Shown in pieces: positions 1-6,618 of a stretch of 22,330 bases of DNA. The translations under genes were made by a program, and so were the position numbers. The DNA comes from Archangiaceae bacterium. GTDB lineage: Bacteria > Myxococcota > Myxococcia > Myxococcales > Myxococcaceae. The notes under the pieces are model-generated. The model worked only from the letters and a program-made list of their open reading frames with translations, was not told the DNA's origin and did no database searches. The DNA lies in contig JAHFDQ010000007.1 of NCBI GenBank assembly GCA_023248915.1, forward strand, positions 8,442-30,771, written 5' to 3'. The stretch's first letter is position 1, and every line of letters starts with the position of its first letter.

Positions 1-189
1 ATCGCGCGCCGCACCGGCGACCGGGCGAGGGACGTGGACGAGGCGCTCCGGACCCGCGTGCTGGGTGCGCTGCACGGGGCAAAGGCCCCCGAGCGGTGGT
101 GGCGGATGGTGGCCGAGGTCGCCGCACTGGAGGCCGCGGACGAAGCGCGCGCCCTGGGGGACTCGCTGCCCGCAGGGCTGTCGCTCTAA
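1..189 (+). CDS. C-terminal end of an unidentified protein (5' partial)
   Basis: An open frame runs from the first base of the window to a TAA at 187-189, giving 62 residues. The codons show strong G/C preference at the third position, as in the neighbouring genes, so this looks like the real end of a gene that begins outside the window. The peptide is rich in Ala, Arg, Glu and Leu, is probably all helical, and ends in ALGDSLPAGLSL. I do not recognise the family; a helical C-terminal domain of an enzyme or a replication-clamp-loader-like subunit would be a guess only. It is separated from lipA by a 275-bp spacer with two palindromic repeats, so it is probably not in the same operon. Confidence 0.6.
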   Translation: MARRTGDRARDVDEALRTRVLGALHGAKAPERWWRMVAEVAALEAADEARALGDSLPAGLSL

Positions 190-198
190 GTCGCCCAA

Positions 199-251
199 TC
201 GAGTGGGGAAACGACCGGATTAGACCCCGTGGAATCCCCACTCGATTTCGG
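199..251 (+). repeat. 53-bp palindromic repeat, copy 1
   Basis: This is the first of two 53-bp direct repeats (the other is at 322-374, an offset of 123 bp) that differ at 5 positions. It contains a perfect 13-bp inverted repeat: arm 197-209 pairs with arm 235-247 (core CGAGTGGGG / CCCCACTCG) around a 25-nt loop. It lies in the spacer before lipA and outside any convincing gene. It could be a dispersed intergenic repeat, a regulator binding site or an RNA hairpin. Confidence 0.8.
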
Positions 252-321
252 GGCGGGTGGTCCAGGCGCAACCTCCCGGCGATTCGCCCCCCGCGCCCCC
301 TTCTTCTGCCGCTCCGGCAGG

Positions 322-374
322 TCGAGTCGGGAAATGACCGCATTAGACAACGTGGAATCCCCACTCGATTTCGG
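322..374 (+). repeat. 53-bp palindromic repeat, copy 2
   Basis: This is the second copy of the 199-251 repeat. The last 24 bases (351-374) are identical to 228-251. The left arm (322-332) carries a G-to-C change relative to copy 1, so its inverted repeat with 358-368 has one mismatch. The loop conserves ATTAGAC but differs elsewhere. The right arm and its flank are better conserved than the left arm and loop. Confidence 0.8.
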
Positions 375-424
375 AATGGGCCATTCGCCCGCTCGCAACT
401 CCCTGGTTCGGCTCGCGATCCGAC

Positions 425-453
425 TTGCTTTGGAGGGGGAGGGACCTTACATC
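425..453 (+). promoter_or_regulatory. possible promoter of the lipA operon
   Basis: A -35-like TTGCTT (425-430) and a weak -10-like TACATC (448-453) are 17 bp apart. The predicted transcription start near 460 would lie only a few bases before the lipA ATG at 465. The purine run between the boxes (432-444) ends 20 nt before the ATG, too far to act as a normal Shine-Dalgarno. Each box matches the sigma-70 consensus at only three of six positions, so this is tentative. Confidence 0.3.
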
Positions 454-464
454 CCCCCGTAACC

Positions 465-1385
465 ATGGCGACTCCCGACCGATTTTCCGCTCGCCAGGTG
501 GGCGACAAGGGCCGGAAGCCGGACTGGCTGAAGGTTCGCCTGCCTTCGGGGCCGGGGTACGAGCGGGTGCTCGACATCGTCCGGCGCACCAAGCTGGCGA
601 CGGTCTGCGAGCAGGCGCGCTGCCCCAACCTGGGCGAGTGCTGGGCTGGGGGGACGGCCACCGTCATGCTGATGGGCGAGGTCTGCACCCGCGCCTGCCG
701 CTTCTGCCACGTGAAGGTGGGCTCGCCGCCGCCGCTCGACGCGCACGAGCCCGAGCACCTGGCGACCGCGGTGCGCGAGCTGGGGCTCGCCTACATCGTG
801 GTGACGTCCGTGAATCGGGACGATCTGCCCGACGGCGGCGCACGCCACTTCGCCGCGGCGATCACCGCGCTCAGGCGCGAGAGCCCCGACACCCTGGTCG
901 AGGTGCTCATTCCCGACCTGCAAGGCGCCGAGCGCGACCTGGCGACGGTGGCCAGCGCCCGGCCTCACGTCATCGCCCACAACATCGAGACGGTCGAGCG
1001 GCTGACCCCGAGCGTGCGCGACCGCCGCGCCTCGTACCGCCAGAGCCTCGGCGTGCTCGAAGTGCTCAAGGCGCGCCCCGAGCATCCCTACACCAAGAGC
1101 TCGATCATGGTGGGCCTGGGCGAGACCGACTCGGAGATCGAGCGCACCTGCCGCGACCTGCGCGCCGCGGGCGTCGATGTGCTGACCTTCGGCCAGTATC
1201 TGCAACCCTCGCAGTTCCACCTGCGGGTCGAGCGCTTCGTCAGCCCCGAGAAGTTCGCCGAGTACCAAGAGAAGGCCGAGGCGATGGGCTTCTTGTACGT
1301 GGCCGCGGGGCCGCTGGTGCGCTCGAGCTACCGCGCCGCCGAGTTCTTCCTTCGCGGCCTGATGCAGCGCGAACGGCGGGTTTGA
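465..1385 (+). CDS. lipA: Lipoyl synthase LipA
   Basis: A radical-SAM enzyme of 306 residues that inserts two sulfurs into protein-bound octanoyl groups to make the lipoyl cofactor. Both iron-sulfur motifs are visible: the auxiliary-cluster C-X4-C-X5-C (C48, C53, C59) and the radical-SAM CX3CX2C (C74, C78, C81). The C-terminal RSSY (R286-Y289), whose serine ligates the auxiliary cluster in characterised LipA proteins, is also present. The length is normal for the family. The frame is open upstream to about 96, but ATG 465 is preferred: the upstream part would translate across the palindromic repeats and has no LipA character. The stop is followed after 1 nt by the GTG of the E1-beta gene, so lipA is the first gene of an operon encoding a lipoate-dependent complex. 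A lipB fusion lies 5 kb downstream in the same run. Confidence 0.96.
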   Translation: MATPDRFSARQVGDKGRKPDWLKVRLPSGPGYERVLDIVRRTKLATVCEQARCPNLGECWAGGTATVMLMGEVCTRACRFCHVKVGSPPPLDAHEPEHLATAVRELGLAYIVVTSVNRDDLPDGGARHFAAAITALRRESPDTLVEVLIPDLQGAERDLATVASARPHVIAHNIETVERLTPSVRDRRASYRQSLGVLEVLKARPEHPYTKSSIMVGLGETDSEIERTCRDLRAAGVDVLTFGQYLQPSQFHLRVERFVSPEKFAEYQEKAEAMGFLYVAAGPLVRSSYRAAEFFLRGLMQRERRV

Positions 1386-1386
1386 C

Positions 1387-2367
1387 GTGCCCACCCTGAA
1401 CCTGGTCCAGGCGGTGAACGACGCCTTGCGCATCGAGATGCGCCGCGACCCCAGCGTGGTGGTGCTCGGGGAAGACGTCGGCAAGTTCGGCGGCGTGTTC
1501 CGCGCGACCTCGGGCCTGTTAGAAGAGTTTGGCGCCGACCGGGTCATCGACACGCCGCTGGCCGAGGGCGGCATCATCGGAGCGGCCATCGGCATGGCGA
1601 TGTACGGCCTTCGGCCGGTGCCCGAGATTCAGTTTTCGGACTTCATCTTCCCGGCGTTCGATCAACTGGTGAACGAATTGGCCAAGCTGCGCTACCGGTC
1701 GGGCGGCCAGTACGCCGCGCCGCTGGTGGTGCGCACGCCGTTCGGCGGCGGCATTCGCGGCGGGCTGTACCACTCGCAGAGCCCCGAGGCGCTCTTCATC
1801 CACGTCGCCGGGCTGAAGGTAGTGGCTCCGTCGAACCCCTACGACGCCAAGGGGCTGTTGCTCGCGGCGCTGCGCCAGCCCGACCCGGTGCTGTTCTTCG
1901 AGCCCAAGCGCGTCTACCGGGCGGCGAAGGGCGAGGTGCCCGAGGGCGACTACGAGGTCGAGCTGTCCCGCGCCCGGGTCATGCGCGAGGGCGCCGACGT
2001 GACGGTGATCTCGTGGGGCGCGATGGTGCACGAGGCCGAGGCCGCCGTCCTCTTGGCGGCCGAAGCCGGCATCGACTGCGAGCTCATCGACCTCCGGACG
2101 CTCTGGCCGCTCGACATCGACTGCGTCACACAGAGCGCGCGGAAGACCGGCCGGGTGGCGGTGGTGCACGAGGCCGCGCGCACCTGCGGGCTCGGCGCCG
2201 AGATCGCCGCGCTCGTCCAGGAACGCTGCTTCGTTCACCTGGAGGCCCCGGTGAAGCGGGTCACGGGTTGGGACACGCCGTTCCCGTACGCGCTCGAGGA
2301 CGACTATCTTCCGCGCGCTCCGAGGATCTTGAGGGGCATCGAAGAGACTGCAGGGTTCATCGCTTAG
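1387..2367 (+). CDS. bkdA2: 2-oxoacid dehydrogenase E1 component beta subunit (branched-chain type)
   Basis: Beta subunit (326 residues) of a heterotetrameric thiamine-diphosphate decarboxylase, the E1 of a 2-oxoacid dehydrogenase complex. It has the transketolase-type pyrimidine-binding domain (roughly 1-180) followed by the C-terminal transketolase domain. Stretches such as GLYHSQSPEALF, FFEPKRVYRAA, CFVHLEAPVKRV and GWDTPFPYALEDDY match what I recall of the mammalian branched-chain E1-beta better than Bacillus-type pyruvate dehydrogenase, so a branched-chain substrate is preferred. In myxobacteria this activity supplies primers for iso-branched fatty acids. The GTG start lies 1 nt after the lipA stop, suggesting translational coupling. 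Automated annotation may call it pyruvate dehydrogenase E1-beta; the family is certain and the substrate is inference. Confidence 0.9.
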   Translation: MPTLNLVQAVNDALRIEMRRDPSVVVLGEDVGKFGGVFRATSGLLEEFGADRVIDTPLAEGGIIGAAIGMAMYGLRPVPEIQFSDFIFPAFDQLVNELAKLRYRSGGQYAAPLVVRTPFGGGIRGGLYHSQSPEALFIHVAGLKVVAPSNPYDAKGLLLAALRQPDPVLFFEPKRVYRAAKGEVPEGDYEVELSRARVMREGADVTVISWGAMVHEAEAAVLLAAEAGIDCELIDLRTLWPLDIDCVTQSARKTGRVAVVHEAARTCGLGAEIAALVQERCFVHLEAPVKRVTGWDTPFPYALEDDYLPRAPRILRGIEETAGFIA

Positions 2368-2377
2368 GGAGGCGAAC

Positions 2378-3730
2378 GTGGCGACCTACGAGTTCAAGCT
2401 GCCCGACGTCGGCGAAGGCGTGGTCGAGGGCGAGATCGTCAAGTGGCTGGTCAAGGAAGGCGACGCGGTGGCCGAAGACCAGCCGCTGGTCGAGGTGATG
2501 ACCGACAAGGCGACGGTGACGATTCCCAGCCCGAAGCGGGGCAGGGTGGTGAAGACGCACGGCGCGGTGGGAGACATCGCCAAGGTGCACTCGACGCTCG
2601 TCACCCTCGAGCTCGACTCCGCAGGGGTTCCCGCGACCAGGCGGTCCGAGGCGCAGCCCGCGGCGCATGCCACGCAGTCTCGCTCGGCCGCCTCGCCTGC
2701 GGCGCCAATGCGGGTCGATGCGGCCGCGCCTCCCAACGGAGGGGGGCAATCGGGGTCGGCTTCCGGTCGGGCGCCGTCGGGCGGCGCCGGCGCTGCCGGC
2801 GAGCGCGTGCTGGCGACTCCCGTGACGCGACGGATGGCGCGCGAGGCGGGCCTCGACCTCGCAGAGGTGCCGGGTTCCGGGCCGCAGGGCAGGGTGACCA
2901 AGGCTGACGTTCAGGCGGCGCTCGGCGGAGGCGCGGGCGCGGTCGCCACCGGCGCGGTCGCGGCGGCTCCCGGGTTCGCCGCGCAACGGCTGCCGGCCCT
3001 GCCGCCGCTCGTCCCGGCCGCCCTGGACCGCAGGGTGCCGCTGCGCGGCCTTCGCCGGCGGATCGCCGAGAAGATGGTCCGGTCGAAGTTCACCGCGCCG
3101 CACTTCACCTTCGTCGAAGAGCTCGACGCGACCGAGCTGGTGGCCCTGCGCGAGCGCATGAATGCCGCGCTGGCGGCCAACGGCGAGACCGAGAAGCTCA
3201 CCTACCTGCCCTTCATCTGCAAGGCGCTGGTCCAGGCCATGAAGAAGCTGCCGACGCTCAACTCGAACTTCGATGAGGCGACGCAGGAGCTGATCATCAA
3301 GGCCGCCTACAACTTCGGCATCGCGGTCGCGACCGAGGAAGGGTTGACGGTGGCGGTCGTCCACGACGTGGACAAGCTGACCCTGCGCCAGTTGAACGGC
3401 GAGATCGCCCGGCTGGGGGCCGAGGCGCGCGAGAAGAAGCTGAAGCTCGAGGACTTGACCGGAGGCACCTTCACCATCACCTCGCTGGGCCAGACCGGCG
3501 GGCTGTTGGCGACGCCGATCATCAACCACCCCGAGGTCGCCATTCTCGGCGTGCACCGCATTCGCAAGGCGCCGGTGGTGCGGGACGACCAGATCGTCAT
3601 CCGGCAGATGACCAACCTGGCGCTCTCGTTCGACCACCGGGTGATCGACGGCAACGTCGGCGCCGATTTCACCTATGCGGTCATCCGCGCGCTCGAGCAC
3701 CCCGAAGGCCTGTTCCTCGAGTTGGCCTGA
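2378..3730 (+). CDS. bkdB: 2-oxoacid dehydrogenase E2 component, dihydrolipoamide acyltransferase
   Basis: The E2 core (450 residues) transfers the acyl group from E1 to CoA through a lipoyl arm. Domains in order are: one lipoyl domain (about 1-80) with lipoylation Lys44 in VMTDKATV; an Ala/Pro/Gly-rich linker; a peripheral subunit-binding domain (about 144-184, ATPVTRRMAREAGLDL...GPQGRVTKADV); a second flexible linker; and the catalytic domain (about 222-450). The active-site HXXXDG is present as H420-RVI-D424-G. GTG 2378 follows GGGAGG (2367-2372), which overlaps the E1-beta stop, at 5-nt spacing. The gene lies between E1-beta and E1-alpha, an uncommon order since E1-alpha usually comes first. 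K44 would be the target of the LipA and LipB encoded in the same run. Confidence 0.94.
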   Translation: MATYEFKLPDVGEGVVEGEIVKWLVKEGDAVAEDQPLVEVMTDKATVTIPSPKRGRVVKTHGAVGDIAKVHSTLVTLELDSAGVPATRRSEAQPAAHATQSRSAASPAAPMRVDAAAPPNGGGQSGSASGRAPSGGAGAAGERVLATPVTRRMAREAGLDLAEVPGSGPQGRVTKADVQAALGGGAGAVATGAVAAAPGFAAQRLPALPPLVPAALDRRVPLRGLRRRIAEKMVRSKFTAPHFTFVEELDATELVALRERMNAALAANGETEKLTYLPFICKALVQAMKKLPTLNSNFDEATQELIIKAAYNFGIAVATEEGLTVAVVHDVDKLTLRQLNGEIARLGAEAREKKLKLEDLTGGTFTITSLGQTGGLLATPIINHPEVAILGVHRIRKAPVVRDDQIVIRQMTNLALSFDHRVIDGNVGADFTYAVIRALEHPEGLFLELA

Positions 3731-3731
3731 C

Positions 3732-4826
3732 GTGGCTCGGTCGGCCAAAGACGCCCGGCTGGCCCAGCCGAGTGGGCGCGCGCGGAAGCCCGACGCCAAG
3801 GCACCGGACGCGCCGGCGCGCCTGTCTCCGGGCGACGCGCTCGAGATCTACCGGGCGATGCTGCTCATCCGCACGCTCGACGGCCGCATGATGACGCTGC
3901 AACGCCAGGGGCGCATCGGCTTCTACGGAGCCTGCACCGGCCAGGAAGCGGCGGTGGTCGCCTCGGCCTACGCGCTTCGGAAGACGGACTGGATCTTCCC
4001 CGCGCTGCGCGAGGGGGCGGCGATGCTGCTCCGCGGCTTTCCCCTCGTGCCCTACCTGGCCCAGGTGTTCGGCAACTCGGGCGACGTCACCAAGGCGCGG
4101 CAGATGCCGTCGCACCAGGCGGCGCGCGCGGTGAACCAGGTGAGCTGGGGCTCGTGCATCGGAACCCAGCTGCCGCAGGCGGTCGGCGCCGCCTGGGCCG
4201 CGAAGCTGAAGCATGACGACACCGTGGTGCTGGCTCACCTCGGCGACGGAGCCACCTCGTCAGCCGACTTCCACACCGCGATGAACTTTGCCGGCGTCTT
4301 CAGGGTGCCGGTCGTCTTCTTCTGCCAGAACAACCACTGGTCGATCTCGTTGCCGACCTCGAAGCAGTCGGCGAGCGAGTCAATCGCCATCAAGGCAGTG
4401 GCCTACGGCTTTCCGGGAGTGAAGGTCGACGGCAACGACGGCGAGGCGGTGTGGGCGGCCGTGTCGGCGGCGGTTGCGCGCGCGCGCGGCGGGGGTGGCC
4501 CGACGCTCGTCGAGGCTGAAACTTACCGCATGGGGGCGCACTCCTCGTCGGACGACCCGAGCAAGTACCGCGACCCGAAGGAGGTCGAGGCGTGGCGCGC
4601 GCGCGACCCGCTCGACCGACTGCGCGCCAGGCTCGTCCGGGAAGGCCACTGGGACGCCGGGAAGGACGCGGCGCTCTCGGCGCAACTGCTCGCCGAGGTG
4701 AATTCGGCGATCGCCGAGGCCGAGGCGTTGCCTCCTCCGCCGGTCGGCTCGCTCTTCGACGACGTCTATTGCGCCTTGCCGTGGCACCTCGAGGAACAGC
4801 GCCGCGAGCTGTTGGCCGGTCGCTAG
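3732..4826 (+). CDS. bkdA1: 2-oxoacid dehydrogenase E1 component alpha subunit (branched-chain type)
   Basis: Alpha subunit (364 residues) of the thiamine-diphosphate-dependent E1. The cofactor motif is visible as G171-D-G ending in N200-N201. The C-terminal half has the loop AHSSSDDPSKYRDPKEV and the ending LFDDVYCALPWHLEEQ, both resembling branched-chain E1-alpha. The earlier RQMPSH and GTQLPQAVGAAWAAK fit the same subfamily. The frame is open from 3675, inside the E2 gene, but GTG 3732, 1 nt after the E2 stop, gives the normal length and repeats the stop-C-GTG arrangement of the lipA/E1-beta junction. The first 30 residues are a basic, Ala-rich extension before the conserved fold. No E3 (dihydrolipoamide dehydrogenase) follows, so E3 must be encoded elsewhere. 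Confidence 0.92.
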   Translation: MARSAKDARLAQPSGRARKPDAKAPDAPARLSPGDALEIYRAMLLIRTLDGRMMTLQRQGRIGFYGACTGQEAAVVASAYALRKTDWIFPALREGAAMLLRGFPLVPYLAQVFGNSGDVTKARQMPSHQAARAVNQVSWGSCIGTQLPQAVGAAWAAKLKHDDTVVLAHLGDGATSSADFHTAMNFAGVFRVPVVFFCQNNHWSISLPTSKQSASESIAIKAVAYGFPGVKVDGNDGEAVWAAVSAAVARARGGGGPTLVEAETYRMGAHSSSDDPSKYRDPKEVEAWRARDPLDRLRARLVREGHWDAGKDAALSAQLLAEVNSAIAEAEALPPPPVGSLFDDVYCALPWHLEEQRRELLAGR

Positions 4827-4851
4827 GCCTGGGCGCGCGCGGCGAATCCGC

Positions 4852-4857
4852 TATGCT
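4852..4857 (+). promoter_or_regulatory. -10-like box directly before the zinc-finger/P-loop gene
   Basis: TATGCT ends 9 nt before the ATG at 4867. No Shine-Dalgarno-like purine run is visible between the E1-alpha stop (4826) and this ATG, and no good -35 box. The spacing would place the transcript 5' end at or next to the start codon, giving a leaderless mRNA. The same geometry recurs at 17558-17563. Confidence 0.35.
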
Positions 4858-4866
4858 CCGCCGCCC

Positions 4867-6615
4867 ATGTCCGACGACGTGCGCGAGTACCTGAAGGCGG
4901 CGCAGGCCGCCGAGCTTCGAGGGGACATCGGCCAGGCGGTCGACAACCTCAAGAAGGCGGCGACGCTCTACCGGCAAGCGAGCAAACCCGCGCGGGCGCT
5001 TCAGATGCTCCGCCACGCCCGCCGGCTCGACGTGAACCGCAAGGACGTGCAGGACGAGCTCGCCCGGTACGAGTGGGTACTCGAACGTCCCCGGGGCCAG
5101 GCCACGCCCGATGACGGCACCGACGAGGAGGACCGGGCGCTGGCGGCGCTCGACGCGGTGGGCGGCCCGGCGGCGGGGCCGGAGAGGAAGATGGTCGATC
5201 GAGGGCCCACGCGCGCCGACCCGGCGATTCCCGCCTGGTGCTCGTTCTGCTGCAAGCCGATGAAGGAGACCGGGGTGCTGGTGTCGGGCCCCGCCGGGGC
5301 CTTCATCTGCGCCGGCTGCCTCGCCGAGGGCCAACGGCTGCTCGGGGCTCCGGGCGCCGAGTTGAAGTCCTGGATTGACGGGGCGCCTCGTCCGGGCGGG
5401 CTCGGGGCGCGGACGCTCTCGGGCGGCCCGGCCGGGGCCGAGGCCCGCTTGACTGCTTCGGTCGACGGGCTCGGCGCGGTGGTTCGCATGGAGTCTGCCG
5501 GAGAATCACGCGCCGTCGCCGAGGCCGACGCGCAGCCAGCGGTAGATCGTACACGGCCTCTGGGGGAAGCAGGCTCGGTCGCCTCGGCCGGTGCGCGGCG
5601 CGAGTCGGGCCGCGATGGGGCCCCTGAGGATGGTCGTCCGGTCGCCCTGGCCGGGGCGCGGCGCGCGTCGGGCCGCGGCGAGTCCTCTGAGACCGGTCGT
5701 CCGATTGCCGTGGCCGGTACTCAGCGCGAGTCCGGCCGCGAAGATGCTTCGGGGGGAGCAGGCCCGGAGGCCGAGGCCGGGGCGCATCGCGAATCGGGCC
5801 GCGACGAGTCCTCCGAGGAAGGACGTCTGGTCGCCTCGGCCGGTACGCGGCGCGCAGCGGGCCGCGATGGGGCGCCGGGGGAAAGTCGCCCCTCAAGCTC
5901 GGCTGAGGCGTCGGCCATCGGATTCGTCGGGCAGCTCGAGGCGGTCGGAGTGCTGGACGCGGCGATGCGGCTCGACGCGCGCCTGGTATTGCTGCTCGGC
6001 CCCGAGGGGTGCGGCAAGACGACATACCTCCGCGATCTCGAGCGGCGTGGCCTGGGTTCCTACGTCACCGGCCCCGGCGAAGCGGCGACGGCTCCTGCCG
6101 GCCAGCGGCTGCTGGTCGATCTGGGCGCGCGGGGGCCCGGCGCGGCGGAACCTGAAGACCTGCAGTGGTTGGCCGAGTGGGTTCAGGGACAGGAATCGGC
6201 GCAGGTGCTGGTCGCCCTGCGCGGCCTCGCCCCCGAGGCCGAGCTGGCCCTCGTCGGCGCCGGCGTCTCTTTCCCGGTCTTCGGCACGCACGAGCTGGTC
6301 TCGGTGACCGGGGGACGGCTTCCCTCGTCGCTCGCGGCGCTGGTGCAGGTCACCGCGGTCTTCCGAGAACTCGACGACGGTGAGCTGATCGAGGTCGCCC
6401 GGAGGCTCACGGTGCGCCGCGCGGCCGACCTCGACCTCTCGGACGACGCCCTGTCGGCCCTGGCCGGCCAGGCGCGGCGCTCGGGTCGGGGCGGCGCCGA
6501 GCTCGAGGCTCTGGTCAACCGCATTCCAGCGGGCTCGTGGGGAGTCGGGGCGGCCGCTCCGAAGCCGAAGCGCGCTCGCCGGTCGAAGAAGCGCCCCGAA
6601 CCGGCGGAGCCCTGA
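4867..6615 (+). CDS. TPR-like / ClpX-type zinc finger / P-loop ATPase-like protein with five 21-residue repeats
   Basis: A 582-residue protein of unknown function with a mosaic layout. Residues 1-70 are TPR-like helices (about 6-60). Residues 125-151 form a C4 zinc finger of the kind at the N-terminus of ClpX (C125-X2-C128-X19-C148-X2-C151). Residues 238-342 are five tandem 21-residue repeats of the form (V/I/E)AxAG-x-(R/Q/H)R-xSGR, an Arg/Glu/Gly-rich and probably disordered linker. Residues 370-582 begin with a Walker A motif (G378-PEGCG-K384-T) and end with a helical region containing LSDDALSALAGQARRSGRGG, as in the lid part of AAA-type ATPases. VLVALRGLA sits near a sensor-like position, and a classic DEXX Walker B is not obvious (LLVDLGARG may replace it). 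The C-terminus is basic. The gene sits between E1-alpha and lipB; any role in lipoylation or complex quality control is only suggested by position. Confidence 0.82.
   Translation: MSDDVREYLKAAQAAELRGDIGQAVDNLKKAATLYRQASKPARALQMLRHARRLDVNRKDVQDELARYEWVLERPRGQATPDDGTDEEDRALAALDAVGGPAAGPERKMVDRGPTRADPAIPAWCSFCCKPMKETGVLVSGPAGAFICAGCLAEGQRLLGAPGAELKSWIDGAPRPGGLGARTLSGGPAGAEARLTASVDGLGAVVRMESAGESRAVAEADAQPAVDRTRPLGEAGSVASAGARRESGRDGAPEDGRPVALAGARRASGRGESSETGRPIAVAGTQRESGREDASGGAGPEAEAGAHRESGRDESSEEGRLVASAGTRRAAGRDGAPGESRPSSSAEASAIGFVGQLEAVGVLDAAMRLDARLVLLLGPEGCGKTTYLRDLERRGLGSYVTGPGEAATAPAGQRLLVDLGARGPGAAEPEDLQWLAEWVQGQESAQVLVALRGLAPEAELALVGAGVSFPVFGTHELVSVTGGRLPSSLAALVQVTAVFRELDDGELIEVARRLTVRRAADLDLSDDALSALAGQARRSGRGGAELEALVNRIPAGSWGVGAAAPKPKRARRSKKRPEPAEP
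5578..5892 (+). repeat. five tandem 63-bp coding repeats
   Basis: Five in-frame 63-bp units encode residues 238-342 of the zinc-finger/P-loop protein. Units begin VASAG, VALAG, IAVAG, EAEAG and VASAG. A degenerate relative may precede them. Unit length is exactly conserved while residues vary, as expected of an old minisatellite encoding a flexible linker. Copy number may vary between strains. Confidence 0.8.
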
Positions 6616-6618
6616 CTC

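Noticed and set aside
199..374. CRISPR array
   Set aside because: Only two repeat copies, imperfect, 53 bp long and separated by about 70 bp, with no cas genes.
96..464. In-frame N-terminal extension of LipA by 123 residues
   Set aside because: It would translate through both palindromic repeats, has no LipA-like sequence, and overlaps the end of the upstream gene. The family N-terminus fits ATG 465.
1387..4826. Pyruvate dehydrogenase assignment for E1/E2
   Set aside because: Not excluded, but residue patterns in both E1 subunits look closer to the branched-chain enzyme, so this was kept as the alternative.
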